A stretch of 64,000 bases of DNA from Zelonia costaricensis (Eukaryota; Euglenozoa; Kinetoplastea; Trypanosomatida; Trypanosomatidae): assembly GCA_030849075.1 (NCBI GenBank), contig JASAOO010003451.1, positions 1-64,000 on the forward strand, read 5' to 3'. The notes under the pieces are model-generated. The model worked only from the letters and a program-made list of their open reading frames with translations, did not search any database and was not told the DNA's origin. The translations under genes were made by a program, and so were the position numbers. The stretch's first letter is position 1; the number at the start of each line of letters is the position of its first letter. This document shows, in pieces, positions 53,630 to 63,937 of this stretch.

Positions 53630-55483
53630 TCAGCTGGAAAGCAGCGAAGACAGCCGAATTGCGTAGTCTAGCCGCTCCTCGTCTGTCATCTCCGACAGCG
53701 GCTTCGTCAGCGGCACCAGGTCCTCTGGACGCACCGGGCCCTGACTGCGCAGCTTGGCGCGCAGCACTTGGTAGTAGCTGACTCGCGTCTCGTTCTCGAC
53801 GGTGCGAGGGAAGCAGCTCTGGCCCTTGTCCAGCGGCTTTAGCTTCATGGCACGGCACACCTCATTGCAGGTGTGCGTCTGGATCCACTTGTCGATGCCC
53901 TCCTGACCCATGTTGCCCATCCCAAGTCCCTTGCCGTCCTCCGTGTGGATCTGCGGGTCTGTCAGAAAGTCGTTGACGCCCTGCAGATCGCACACAAGCA
54001 TCGAGCCACCGCTGTCCGTGAGTGTAAAGTGCGAGAAGGCCTCGACGGCGAGCAGCACGTTGTGGCGCTTCCGCTCCTCCTCGGAGCTGAGGCGCTTCTC
54101 AAAGCCCTCGTACACGCCGCCGAAGTTGTTCGTGTACTTGGTGAAGTTCCCCCTGAGGCGCGGCTCCATGGTGAAGAGAATGTCGCCAGAGTCGGTCGGA
54201 CGGTACGAGAAGAAGCCGGAGCGCTTGGACTGGTAGGCAGCCGGCAGGTCCTTTCGCCGGATGCGCACCGTCTCGCACTGCAAGAACGACACCACACGAC
54301 GCTGAAAGCCCGGTACAAGCGGGACCTTGTTGAACTTGTCCGCAAAGACGCCGCAGATGCACTGCGCCTCACCCTCGTTGAAGTAGTCGTTCTCGACGAT
54401 GCCGGTGATGTTGTGGCGGAACATCTTGGCCACCATCGGCGTGCTGAAGCCCGTCTCGTCGACGTCCTCGACCACGAAGCAAACCCGCATCGCGCCCTGG
54501 CTCACGCCGCGGTTGGGGTGCAGCACCCGAATCATCGTGTCCACCTCCTTCCACGCGCACGTCTTCACGTCATAAACAAACTTGCGCGCTGGCACGAGCA
54601 GGTCGGGCTCATCGGTGGGCAGGTGCTCCGGGCTGTCGTGTGTGTGCATCGGCGCTACATACGCCTTGTGGGGCGGCGGCGAGGCCGGTGCACGACGCTC
54701 GCCGTGTGCAGGTGCGGCCGGCTTCGACATGGCCGCCGCCGCCGCCACCGCCGCCGGCTGGGGGGACGAAACCGCGCGACTGCGCTGCGGTGCGTCGGCA
54801 GCGACCGGCTGCGGCTGAGGTGGGACAGCCGGTGAGACGCCGAGAGAGTTGCTGCCGCTCTTCGTCATCGGTTTCTTATTAGCAACGACGACGGGATGCA
54901 GAGGGGCACCACCACGCTGCGCCGGCCCTGGCGACATTGCTGCGCGTTGAGGCGCCTGGGCGGCGGCTGGTGCGGCAGCGGCAACGGCAGCCGACGCGGC
55001 GCGCCGCCGGGGCGCGGGGTGGGTGGCGTTCGGGTCCGCGTGCAGCGGCATTGCCAGCGGCGATGAACTGCCGGGGGTGAAGGAGACATCGGCCTCGGCG
55101 GAGTAGGGAGTCGTGGTGCGGCCCGCCGCGGCGCGCTGTCGGGCAGCTGCGGGCAGCCGCTCCGGCATCGGTGAGCCGACAGAAAAGGCGATGGAGCCTG
55201 GGGTGCTGTCTGCGGTGAGGTTGAGCGTGCTGGCCAGAGACTCCCACGCAGGGGAGGTGCTGCCGCTCACTTTGCCAGGGCCAGTGGCTGCCGATGCGGC
55301 GCTGCGCGCCGTCGGTGGGGACCGGGGCTCGCCGTGACCGCTGCCAGCCTGACCATGGGTGGGCTCGATGCTGATCTCGTTGCTGCTGCCCGTCTTTGAG
55401 CTGTCGTTCGACTGCTGCTTCGACTTCGGCTTCGCATTCGCCTTCTTCCCGTCCAGCTGCGGGGCGCTGCGAGCGGGCTTCAT
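53630..55483 (-). CDS. Alpha-kinase with long disordered N-terminal region
   Basis: A 617-residue protein. The first 300 or so residues are low complexity, rich in Ala, Pro, Ser and Lys, without visible domains. The C-terminal half is an alpha-kinase close to the one at 38.1 kb, with ATP Lys in MVAKMFRHN, hinge Glu in TMEP, catalytic CDLQGV, LTDPQ, Gly loop GKGLGMGNMG and zinc motif THTCNEVC. All key residues are intact. It ends with the same type of tail (VPLTKPLSEMTDEERLDYAI), so the two genes are recent paralogues. The head probably directs localisation or regulation. The first in-frame ATG is 55483; the frame is open further upstream only from a GTG. Confidence 0.92.
   Translation of the reverse strand: MKPARSAPQLDGKKANAKPKSKQQSNDSSKTGSSNEISIEPTHGQAGSGHGEPRSPPTARSAASAATGPGKVSGSTSPAWESLASTLNLTADSTPGSIAFSVGSPMPERLPAAARQRAAAGRTTTPYSAEADVSFTPGSSSPLAMPLHADPNATHPAPRRRAASAAVAAAAPAAAQAPQRAAMSPGPAQRGGAPLHPVVVANKKPMTKSGSNSLGVSPAVPPQPQPVAADAPQRSRAVSSPQPAAVAAAAAMSKPAAPAHGERRAPASPPPHKAYVAPMHTHDSPEHLPTDEPDLLVPARKFVYDVKTCAWKEVDTMIRVLHPNRGVSQGAMRVCFVVEDVDETGFSTPMVAKMFRHNITGIVENDYFNEGEAQCICGVFADKFNKVPLVPGFQRRVVSFLQCETVRIRRKDLPAAYQSKRSGFFSYRPTDSGDILFTMEPRLRGNFTKYTNNFGGVYEGFEKRLSSEEERKRHNVLLAVEAFSHFTLTDSGGSMLVCDLQGVNDFLTDPQIHTEDGKGLGMGNMGQEGIDKWIQTHTCNEVCRAMKLKPLDKGQSCFPRTVENETRVSYYQVLRAKLRSQGPVRPEDLVPLTKPLSEMTDEERLDYAIRLSSLLSS
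53885..53994 (-). repeat. 110-bp block identical to 38350-38459
   Basis: Second copy of the perfectly conserved catalytic-loop block shared with the first alpha-kinase gene, in the same orientation and reading frame. Confidence 0.9.
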
Positions 55484-57842
55484 GCTGACGGCTAGCACCG
55501 GCGGTGGGGGCGGCGAGGGGGGCGTGGGAGGGGAGGGGCTCAATTGAAGTGGAAAGGAGGGGGTGAAGGCCAAGCAGACAGAGTGCGTCACTGATCTGCC
55601 ACACCGAGAACAAGAGTAGCTGATCTGGCAATAGAGAGAGAGAGAGACAGGGAAAAACGAAAAAAAAAAAACAGTGAAGCAAGGGGAAGCACACAGGGAC
55701 ACAAACAGGTGTCTGCAAGGATGATGCACTTCACAAAAACAAAAAAGACGCGTCGCCGCTACGACAGCAGCGCCAAGGTCAGCCGCGCCTACCTAAATCT
55801 CAGTTGACGCACCAAAATGGAAACACGAGCACCAGATTCGCACTTGCGCGAAGAAGGCAGAGAGGGCGGAGGTGAGAAGGCCCAGCAAACAACTAAAGGG
55901 GGAGCAGACGAGTACGCAAAGACGTATGCACGAGCCTGAAGCAATCAAGAAAGGGGGAGGAAAGAAAACAGCGGTGAGGACGAGCAAGTAAAGGCGAAGG
56001 AAGGGAAGGTGGCAATGTTAGAAGTCACGAGGGTGGAGAGGAGAAGAAAAGACCAAAAGAAAGCGAGATGCAGCCGACCACAATGAGGGCGGAACGGCGC
56101 CGACGCGAAAAAACCTCGGCGAGCGAGAGCGGCTGGTGCGGCTCCTGAGCAAGGTTGAAAGGGAGGGGAGAAGCAATGAGGGGAGCACTACGTCAACGCA
56201 CACGCTGCTGGGGAGACGAAACCAACAAACAGACAAAAAAAAAGAAGAACCAGAGAGAGCAACCACAATACTCAACGAAACCCGACAAGAGCGCCGGTGG
56301 ACGGAGAACACGAGGAGCGGGGAGCGCCAGAGAGACACGCAAAAGCCAAGGAAATAGAAAGATGAATCGAGAAGACGAAGTGGGAGAGTGGCGGAAGGGG
56401 CTTTTCGTTTCTGCGTATGCTTGTGTGTGTGTGTGTATCAGGTTGGTAGGGAGAAGCGTGGGTTGACGAAGGGGGGGGGGGAAGAGGCGTGAGGAGATGG
56501 GAGGCACACGAAAAGAGGGGGCAGGAGAGGAAGAACAAAAATGGGAAGGAGGCTGCGGCGGGTCGCTGTCCTCACGGAGGGCAGCACGCAAATAACAGAT
56601 GTGTGAATGGAAGGGCGAATGTGCGCGCTCACTACGGGCGGACCGTTTGCAGACAGAAAGAGACAGTGAGAGAGATGGGGGAAGAGAGGGGAGGAAAGGG
56701 GGGGGGGCTGCACGAAAAGGAGCACGCTGGTGGGAAAGGAGAAGGATGAGGGCAACACTGCGCGACAGCTGAGGTGCACGATCGGGTGAGTCGACTGCGG
56801 GGGCGCCAATTCCAACTAGTGTTGACTGGTATAGTTGTGGGTTGATCTTGGTCAGGATGGTGAAGTGGCGTGACTGGTTCGTTTGTGAGCTTTCTTTCTT
56901 GCGGGTTGCGGTGTGTGCACTTCAACGGTCACCGCCGCCGCAAAAAAGTGTGCGATCCGCGCGTATACGTGTGAGGACGATTGGGAAAAGAGACGGCAGA
57001 TACGGGGCGGAAAGTGCAAGGAAGAGAAAAGGAACGGGGACAAAAGGGAAGGGGTCATGGAATGCTACACACCCAGCGGAATTCGTTTTTGTAAATCAGG
57101 GTGACGTGGCACAGAACGCGCGCAGCTGCTCTGCGTGGTCCATTTCATTCGCACACAAAAACCGCGATGACACCCTCCCCTACATGTGCGGCCCTCGTTG
57201 ACACCGGTGTCACTTTCCGGCCTTCTCTGTCGACAAGCGACCTACACGGCCGTCGTTGTTCTCCGTCCACTGCCGTCAGCACACGTCCTTGCCGTTTCGT
57301 TGCTGTGTTTGCTCGTCTGTTCTCTCTTCTACTCATTTGTGTTGTTGTTGTTGTTTTTTGATCACACGCGCCTCGCTGCGCAAGGAGACGTAATGCGGGG
57401 TGCCTTCCTCGGCAATCACCGCCGGAAAGAACCGAAGTGGAGTGTGTGAGTGAGTTGGCGCACCAGCTGCGCAGACACTATAGGAAACAAAAACACACAA
57501 AAAGCGCCTGCCCATACCAGACGACAGGAGAGCGAGAAAGGAAGAAAAAAACAGGTGCACGCAACCACTCTTCTTTCCCCTTCGCTCACTGACCCTCTCT
57601 GTTGCCTTGTGGCAGCGTGGATCCGATGCAACTTGGAAACACACACTCACTCACACACGCTGGTAGAAGAAGTGCGATCGTGAAAGGGAGAGAAATAAAA
57701 AAGCGCAAGGGATGCGTCGGTGAGGGATCACCCCGGTACCACTACCTCGGTCATTCCAGCCCCCCCCCCACACACACACACACACAACCCCTCTCCTCGT
57801 TCACACGCTGCCCTGTGTCTCCCCTTCATCCTCCTCTTTCCT
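55484..57842. other. 2.4-kb intergenic region between COQ8-like gene and third alpha-kinase
   Basis: Pyrimidine-rich sequence in transcript orientation lies just upstream of the kinase ATG (about 55500-55570), so its splice site is probably there. G runs near 56470-56480 and 56699-56708, a GT repeat near 56423-56437, a CA repeat at 57769-57786. No gene supported. Confidence 0.5.
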
Positions 57843-59432
57843 TTACTTGCGCAGTGCGTCGTGGATGTTCCAGAAGAGGCTTCCGCTGTGAATGGTGGCC
57901 TTGAACTTGGTGGCGAGGAGGATGGTGCCGCTGAGACGCCGGTGCAGGGAGTACACCGGGGTCGGCGGGGGGCGCAGTCGCAGCTTCACCATCGTCGGCA
58001 CATTCGCCTGAATCATCGAGGGCAGGTTCTCGGCGGCGAAGTCGAAGGGCTGTTCGCGGTGCTGGAACGGCTTGCCGAGCAGCACGACGCTGTTGCAGTG
58101 TGCGTCCAGCATCTCCTTAACTTCCCGCCCGGTGAGAAAGCCAAGCTTGATGCTCTTCGCAATGATCGTCTCCCGGTCTCCTGTGGCAGCCGCTGCCACG
58201 ACATCGAGGTAGTCGGCCAAGAAGTCGCTGTCGTACTCGCGCGAGGCACCAAAGTCGAGGAGGTACACCTTCTGCTCCTTCCCGTTGTACAAAAAGTTGG
58301 AGAAGTTGGGGTCGGTCTGCATGAAGCGCCACACGAACAGCTCCTTCAGCGTCAGGTCCATGAACCTCTCGGCGATGTAGTTGCGCAGCTCCTGGGGAAT
58401 GTCGCGCCGCTTGCCCAGCTGGTCAATCGTGACGCCGTGCACGTACTCGCTCACGAGGACCTGGTCGGTAGAAATGGACTCGAACACCTGAGGGACGTAG
58501 AAGAGCCCAGCGAGCGAGGCGTCGGCCGCGACCAGCTCGCGGTAGCGCATCTGCTTTGCCGCCTCAAGCTTGTACTGGCACTCGGCGCTGAGCTCGCTGC
58601 GCAGCTCCTGCAAGATCTTCTCCACGAACATGCCCGGCGGCAGCACGCCGACGGACATGAGCATCTTCAGGTTTGCCACGTCGGAGTCGATGCTCTGCGC
58701 CACGCCAGGGTACTGCACCTTCACCGCCACCTCTTGCGGTGGCTGCGACGGGTCTGTTCCGGCGGCGCCGGGCCTCAGCGTCGCGCGGTGCACCTGCCCG
58801 ATGCTTGCCGCCGCGACCGGCGTGTCGTCAAAGGACGCGAACAGCTCCTGGCGCCACTGCGCGCTGCCGAACTCCTTGGCCAGCGTGCGATCCAGCTGGG
58901 CCGGCGGCATGGCGAAGGCCTGGTCCCGCACCCGCTCGAAGAGCGCCGTCACGTGCGGCGGGACGGTGTTCTCGTCCTGAATGCTGAGCATCTGCCCGAG
59001 CTTCAGCACCGCGCCCCGCATGCGGCAGAGCGTGTCAACGATGTGCTGGTGTCCGCGCTCGGACAGCAGGCCGCCGGCCGGCGTGCTGCCGACGACCTTC
59101 TCCCAGCCGAGCTGCATGAAGAGGGAGGCGAAGCCGGCAGCGCGGCCGACGCGCGTCGAGGGGACGTGGCGATACCGCACCGCTCCCGCCGCCGTCGGCT
59201 TGGAGAGGTCCTCGGCCAGCGCACTCGGCAGTGTCAGCGAGGAGGCTGCGTGGCGGGGCGGAGCCGCGGCAGACGCAGCCGTTTGCCGGACATCCTCAGA
59301 CTCAGCCGCAGTGGACGCGGCGGTGGTGGCCCCGGCCAAGCCCGCGTTGGAAAGGGCGGCTGCGGCAATGCGCTGGAGGCCGCGTGCGATGTTGCACAGC
59401 GGGGTGTCGCGCCGCACCCGCGATACACGCAT
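57843..59432 (-). CDS. COQ8: COQ8/ADCK (ABC1/UbiB) atypical kinase, mitochondrial
   Basis: A 529-residue member of the ABC1/UbiB family closest in layout to COQ8/ADCK3, which supports coenzyme Q biosynthesis in mitochondria. The Arg-rich, Ala-rich N-terminus (MRVSRVRRDTPLCNIARGLQR) fits a mitochondrial import signal. Family motifs are in order: KxGQ at 144-147 (LKLGQMLSIQDE), the Ala-rich loop AAAS at 207-210 followed by IGQVH, ATP Lys238 in AVKVQYPG, a conserved ECQY at about 284-287, catalytic DPNFSN at 374-379, and DFG at 393-395 (LLDFGASREY). All signature residues are present. ATG 59432; the frame is open for 20 more codons upstream, with an Asn-rich stretch, but only from GTG. Confidence 0.92.
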   Translation of the reverse strand: MRVSRVRRDTPLCNIARGLQRIAAAALSNAGLAGATTAASTAAESEDVRQTAASAAAPPRHAASSLTLPSALAEDLSKPTAAGAVRYRHVPSTRVGRAAGFASLFMQLGWEKVVGSTPAGGLLSERGHQHIVDTLCRMRGAVLKLGQMLSIQDENTVPPHVTALFERVRDQAFAMPPAQLDRTLAKEFGSAQWRQELFASFDDTPVAAASIGQVHRATLRPGAAGTDPSQPPQEVAVKVQYPGVAQSIDSDVANLKMLMSVGVLPPGMFVEKILQELRSELSAECQYKLEAAKQMRYRELVAADASLAGLFYVPQVFESISTDQVLVSEYVHGVTIDQLGKRRDIPQELRNYIAERFMDLTLKELFVWRFMQTDPNFSNFLYNGKEQKVYLLDFGASREYDSDFLADYLDVVAAAATGDRETIIAKSIKLGFLTGREVKEMLDAHCNSVVLLGKPFQHREQPFDFAAENLPSMIQANVPTMVKLRLRPPPTPVYSLHRRLSGTILLATKFKATIHSGSLFWNIHDALRK

Positions 59433-60790
59433 CGTGCTTTTGTTGCTGTTGTTGTTGCTGAAAGTTGGCTGGCACAACGCAGGGTGGTGCACAATTCAAC
59501 TGTTTTCCTTTCTTTTTGGGCACCGGGTGCTTCCTTTCCGATTGAGCTTTCAGGCGACAGAGACGACTTTACCAGTAACGCAGTGAGAGGCAAAGGCAGA
59601 GAGTCGACGAGGTTTGTCGCCGGAATAAGGATGCCGCTGCTGTCGAGTCGCGTCGTCGCTCCTGCAAGAGTGGGTACTGTTCGATATGACGAAGTCAATG
59701 GAGGAGGCGCAGGCAGGCGCTGCGCTGTGCGGCTGTCGAGGAAGGGCAGACAGGAGTTGTGTTGGAATAGTTGTGAGGCGGTCGAGGAGAAAACGAGGAG
59801 GGCACTCGCTCTACATTTGGGAGAGCGGCCACGCCTCTGCGCGAGAGCGACGGTGCCCGTGACACGCAATGCACATGAAGTCCAGAACGGCCCTAATCAA
59901 AAACGAAGAATTCTCCACGGACGCAAATACGCGGAGCCCCCCCCCCCCCGAAGAAAAAAGGAAAGGCAGCGCGCGATGTATTCGCTTTCATTTCTTTTCT
60001 TCCGCTTTGGGACTCGACAGGCTGCTCTTGGTGATGCTCACCATGTCCGGGGGACCCGTTTCGATGAAGTGCTCACGGCGCTCGAAACAGGAGCAAACGC
60101 GCGTTTTGCAGACAACCGTAACGAGCAACAGAAAAGAGAACGCCCCATAAGCAGGTGCTCAACACAACGCCGAGACAGTGTGACACACGAAAAAAGTCTC
60201 AACACATCCGCCGACACACCAACGCACACACACACACACACACACACTGACGGAGACACATTGACGTCAATGAGTCGTTCTTTTGATGAAGATCCGGGGT
60301 GGCACTATCCCTGCACACCCACAATGATCGCCTTCAGACGAGTTCGCACAAACCCAGACGCGCACGGCGCCGCTCGACCACACATCACACAGTTATTGTG
60401 GTTGAGTCGCAGCGCCACCGCGGTTCTGCAGGCTGTGGAAGACACAGCGTCCGAGGCAGATGAATAGAAGGAAAGCACTCACAACAACGCATTGACCGGC
60501 TCCTCAGGTCGTGCGTGGGACACGACAGCCAATCGCATACATACCCACATACACACACATACAATTCCTGTCGAGACGCGCAAAAAAAAAAAAAGCAATA
60601 CGGGATTGGGGGAGTAGGGGACACCGACAAGACTTACCAAGGCAAGCCGCGCCGGGTTACCCAGCGCCCCGTGCGTACCTCACAACAACACACATGCATA
60701 AATCAAAGGCCTGCGCAAGGAAACCACAACGCTGTCAGTACACACCCGAACTGCAGCGGAAGGGGGGGGAGGGGTGGCCCCCGCGCCCGT
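59433..60790. other. Intergenic region upstream of COQ8
   Basis: An AAC-type repeat on the coding strand (about 59438-59458) lies just before the start. A C run sits at 59937-59949, a CA array at about 60224-60248 and an A run at about 60582-60594. No supported gene. Confidence 0.55.
60224..60248. repeat. CA microsatellite
   Basis: About eleven CA units in the spacer upstream of COQ8. Confidence 0.85.
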
Positions 60791-63700
60791 TTACAGCTTC
60801 GAGTGCTTGCCGTAGTTCTGCTCCTGAATCCGCTTGTTCATCTTCAGGAACCACTCTGCGATGCCCACCTTCGACGGTCCCTGAACGGTGTCCACGACGG
60901 CGCTGACGTATTTGAGGAACTGGAACTGCACGCTGCCAGATCCACGCAGGTGCTCCACCTCGATGGCCTCGATCGAGGCGCACACCCGCTGCAGCACCGG
61001 CGTGCTCGTGCACTGGAGCAGGTTGCACAACCCAGAGAAGTACGCCATGAAGAGATCCTGCGCGACCTTCACGTAGCCAGGCGTGCTGTTCCACAGCAAG
61101 CACAGCCGGTCGAAGAGGGCAGAGACGACGAGCAGCACGGCGTTGGTCGGGGTGAGGCCGCGCAGGGCGGTGCGCTGGGCCGGAGACAGCTTGGCCATGT
61201 ACGCTGCCGCGGCGCTCATCGACCGTGGCAGCGCCGCCTCGCCGTCAGCCCCGCCATCGTCCTCGATCAGCCGCGCCAGGGCCGTGGAGTCGCAGCGCTC
61301 GATGCCGTGGCACGCCGCACGAACCATGCGCGCAAAGTGCTGCGTCACCGCCACGGACAGCGGCGGGTACGGCGAGGTGGTCGCCACGCTGCCGCTGCTG
61401 GTCGAAAGCTCCACGGCGGGGATGTAGAGGGCGACGTACGTGGGCACAAAGAGCGGGCTGACGTACTTCTCGGCCCGGAAGGCGGCGATCAGGAAGTCGT
61501 GGCCGGCGTTGGCGAGGGCGGCGCTGTAGCGGTTGGTGATGGCAGGCACCGCGACATCGACCCAGTGCTGCACCATCAGCTCATCTGTCACGGCGTTCGC
61601 AGCGCTCGCCGTCGCCATGGCGCGGAGGTGCGCCTCGAAGTAGGCGAGCTGCAGACGGTTCGTCTGGCCCGCCGTCATGCTCATCGGCACCAAGCTCCTG
61701 CACAGCAGCTGGTTCACCGTCGGCGCCGTCATCTCCTGCGGGAGCAGGGCGAGCGTGTTCTGCATCAGCGCCAGCAGCTGCCGCGCCGCCCGCCGCTCCG
61801 CCTCGGTGGGGGATGGGGAGAGGGGGTAGTAGGCCCGCAAGGCGTACAGCTGGGCCACCACGGGGAGCAGGTCTGTCGGTGCGATGTGGTGGAAGAGGTC
61901 CGCGGTCGTGAGTGCCATGAAGAGAAAGCGCGCCGTCGTCATCGTCATGGCGCGGAAGCCCTCGGGGAAGTTCTTGGCTCGCACCTGCGCCGCCTCCGGC
62001 GTGTGCAGCAGGAGATCCTCGTTGCCGTTGAAGAGAAGCGACGCGTCGCGACGGATGAGGTGAAACAGCGCCGTCATCGGGGTCGGCGGCTTCGGCAGGG
62101 TGAGCGCCGGCACCGTCGCCGCCGTCGCCAGCACGTCCGGCTTAGCGGGCGAGACCGGGGGAAGCGGGAGAGGGCCGGTGACGGCGGCGGCGCTGGCACC
62201 GGCCTTGACGGCGGCCGCCCCTCCAGCCGCAGCCGCCGCAGCTGCCGTGACACCGCTCTCCGCCGGGGCCCGCGCGGCGGCGGCGGCCTCCTCTGCGGGC
62301 CCCGGCAGCACCCCCTCCGCGAGCTCCCGCTCATCCTCGCGGGTGTTCTCGATGGCGCTCCAGACGCAGAGGTCGACCAGCGTCTCGGTGCGCACCCCGG
62401 CAGTCGCGAAGAGCTGATTCACCTCAGGGGCGGACGCCGCCGCCGCACACAGGGGCACCTGGAAGATGTGCTTCGAAAGCGACTCGTACAGCGCCAGCGT
62501 GGACGCGGTGGAGAGGAGGGCGTGCGGCACTTCCGACTTGCCGGAGGAGGGCACGGTGTAGCAACACGCGAGCAGCAGGCGCAGGAACGAGGGGGTCAGC
62601 ACCTCCGGCTCGGCCGACAGCTTTGTTTGCTCGGCGCGGCGCAGCAGCTCCGCCTCTTTCGTGAGGTCCGCTGCCGGCATCCCCTCCAGCGCGGCGAGCA
62701 CGAGCAGCTCGTAGTACGACAGCAGCCGCGGCGCCGCGCCGGCGGCTGTAGCCGCCGCGCTCGGCTCCAGCCACGCGCGCTGCACCCTTGTCGCAAGGGC
62801 CTTGCGCAGCGCCCGCACCGTGGCCGCGTCCTCGGCGCTGTCACGGCGATCGACCGTGAGGCACGCCTGCAGGGCGCGTTGCAGGCGGCGGAAGACGAGG
62901 AGCTGGCCAAACGCGCTGCTGCCCTGCCGGTCCTCTGCCGTGTGCACGTCGCGGGCGCCAACGTCCTGCACGCTGAAGTACAGCAGGCGGAATGCGCGCC
63001 ACTGGTACGGTGGCCTCGCGGCGAGCCGCTGCAGTAGCAGCTGGGCTGCCACGTCCTCCACGTTGTCGAAGTCGCGGCGGCGCTGGAAGAGGGCGAAAAC
63101 CACCTGCCGAATGGCGGAGCAGTAGCTGTCCGTGACGAGCAGGCCCGCCGCGCTGGCCCTCCACGCGTCGACGCCGTGGAAGAGGCGGAGGATGGGTCCG
63201 GCGTCGCTGCCGGGGCGTGCGGCAAGCGAGGCGAGCAGCAGCATCGCGGCGCTGAGGGCGCTCTCTGTGGTGCGGAAGAGGTGATGCCCAACGTTGGTGT
63301 ATGCCGCCGTCACGTTCAGCGCGCCAGCCTCGCGCAACGGTGTGCTCGACGGCTCGCCGGCCTCGCTCAGGAGGAGATGCACCAGCAGTCCTGCGAGGCG
63401 GGCCACCACATCGATGTCAACCTGGGCGATGCGCCGCGCAGCCCGCACGTCGGGCAGGGCGTCGTGGTTTTCAAACGCGCGCAGCAGCGACGCGACGCGG
63501 AAGACCTGGATGAGGTGCGGGTAGATGGCGGTGTAGAGACTTGCAACGCTCGCGGTCACTGACGTCCGCGGCGGGGTGTTGGCGGCGGCAGACGACAGCG
63601 GTGGCGCCGAGGAGGCTTCTCTTGGCGTCGCGGCACTGCCCTTCACGGTGTCACCCGTGCCGCTGGCCGCGGCATCGACTGCGGTGTAGGCACGCAGCAC

Positions 63701-63937
63701 CTTTTCGATGTGGCGCTCGGCGGTCTGTGTCATGCCCCACAAGATGCCGGTGAAGGCACGGACGTCGTACTGCAGGTCTCTGTGCGTCGCCAGGATGTCG
63801 GCGTGCGCCAGCAGGAAGACGAGATCGCGCTGCGAGATGAGGTGGATGGACTCGGGGTGGGCGTAGATGTGCGGCGACCCACGCACCTCGGCCACGCCGC
63901 ACGCGGCCAGTACCGACTTGATGCGCTGCAGGTCCAT
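60791..63937 (-). CDS. Large helical protein with C-terminal SKL (PTS1), function unknown
   Basis: A 1,048-residue protein from ATG 63937 (MDLQRIKSVLAACG). It is mostly alpha-helical and Ala/Leu-rich, with an Ala-rich low-complexity linker at about 535-590, and no membrane span or catalytic motif that I can see. Helical repeats of an ARM/HEAT kind are possible. The last residues are YGKHSKL: the SKL end is a canonical PTS1, which in trypanosomatids would direct the protein to glycosomes if exposed. The frame stays open from this ATG to the right edge, so a more upstream start outside the window cannot be excluded. The large size is unusual for a glycosomal matrix protein. Confidence 0.8.
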   Translation of the reverse strand: MDLQRIKSVLAACGVAEVRGSPHIYAHPESIHLISQRDLVFLLAHADILATHRDLQYDVRAFTGILWGMTQTAERHIEKVLRAYTAVDAAASGTGDTVKGSAATPREASSAPPLSSAAANTPPRTSVTASVASLYTAIYPHLIQVFRVASLLRAFENHDALPDVRAARRIAQVDIDVVARLAGLLVHLLLSEAGEPSSTPLREAGALNVTAAYTNVGHHLFRTTESALSAAMLLLASLAARPGSDAGPILRLFHGVDAWRASAAGLLVTDSYCSAIRQVVFALFQRRRDFDNVEDVAAQLLLQRLAARPPYQWRAFRLLYFSVQDVGARDVHTAEDRQGSSAFGQLLVFRRLQRALQACLTVDRRDSAEDAATVRALRKALATRVQRAWLEPSAAATAAGAAPRLLSYYELLVLAALEGMPAADLTKEAELLRRAEQTKLSAEPEVLTPSFLRLLLACCYTVPSSGKSEVPHALLSTASTLALYESLSKHIFQVPLCAAAASAPEVNQLFATAGVRTETLVDLCVWSAIENTREDERELAEGVLPGPAEEAAAAARAPAESGVTAAAAAAAGGAAAVKAGASAAAVTGPLPLPPVSPAKPDVLATAATVPALTLPKPPTPMTALFHLIRRDASLLFNGNEDLLLHTPEAAQVRAKNFPEGFRAMTMTTARFLFMALTTADLFHHIAPTDLLPVVAQLYALRAYYPLSPSPTEAERRAARQLLALMQNTLALLPQEMTAPTVNQLLCRSLVPMSMTAGQTNRLQLAYFEAHLRAMATASAANAVTDELMVQHWVDVAVPAITNRYSAALANAGHDFLIAAFRAEKYVSPLFVPTYVALYIPAVELSTSSGSVATTSPYPPLSVAVTQHFARMVRAACHGIERCDSTALARLIEDDGGADGEAALPRSMSAAAAYMAKLSPAQRTALRGLTPTNAVLLVVSALFDRLCLLWNSTPGYVKVAQDLFMAYFSGLCNLLQCTSTPVLQRVCASIEAIEVEHLRGSGSVQFQFLKYVSAVVDTVQGPSKVGIAEWFLKMNKRIQEQNYGKHSKL

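Noticed and set aside
55484..55729. N-terminal extension of the third alpha-kinase containing a hydrophobic stretch that looks like a signal peptide
   Set aside because: It would start at GTG, and the segment is translated polypyrimidine tract (Phe/Ser/Pro/Leu-rich), typical of a 5' untranslated region here.
57720..60467. 915-codon plus-strand frame opposite COQ8
   Set aside because: Shadow of the COQ8 gene extended through spacer that includes a CA microsatellite; no motif.
60515..63037. 840-codon plus-strand frame opposite the SKL protein
   Set aside because: Arg/His-rich shadow product; the minus-strand frame is longer and ends in a meaningful signal.
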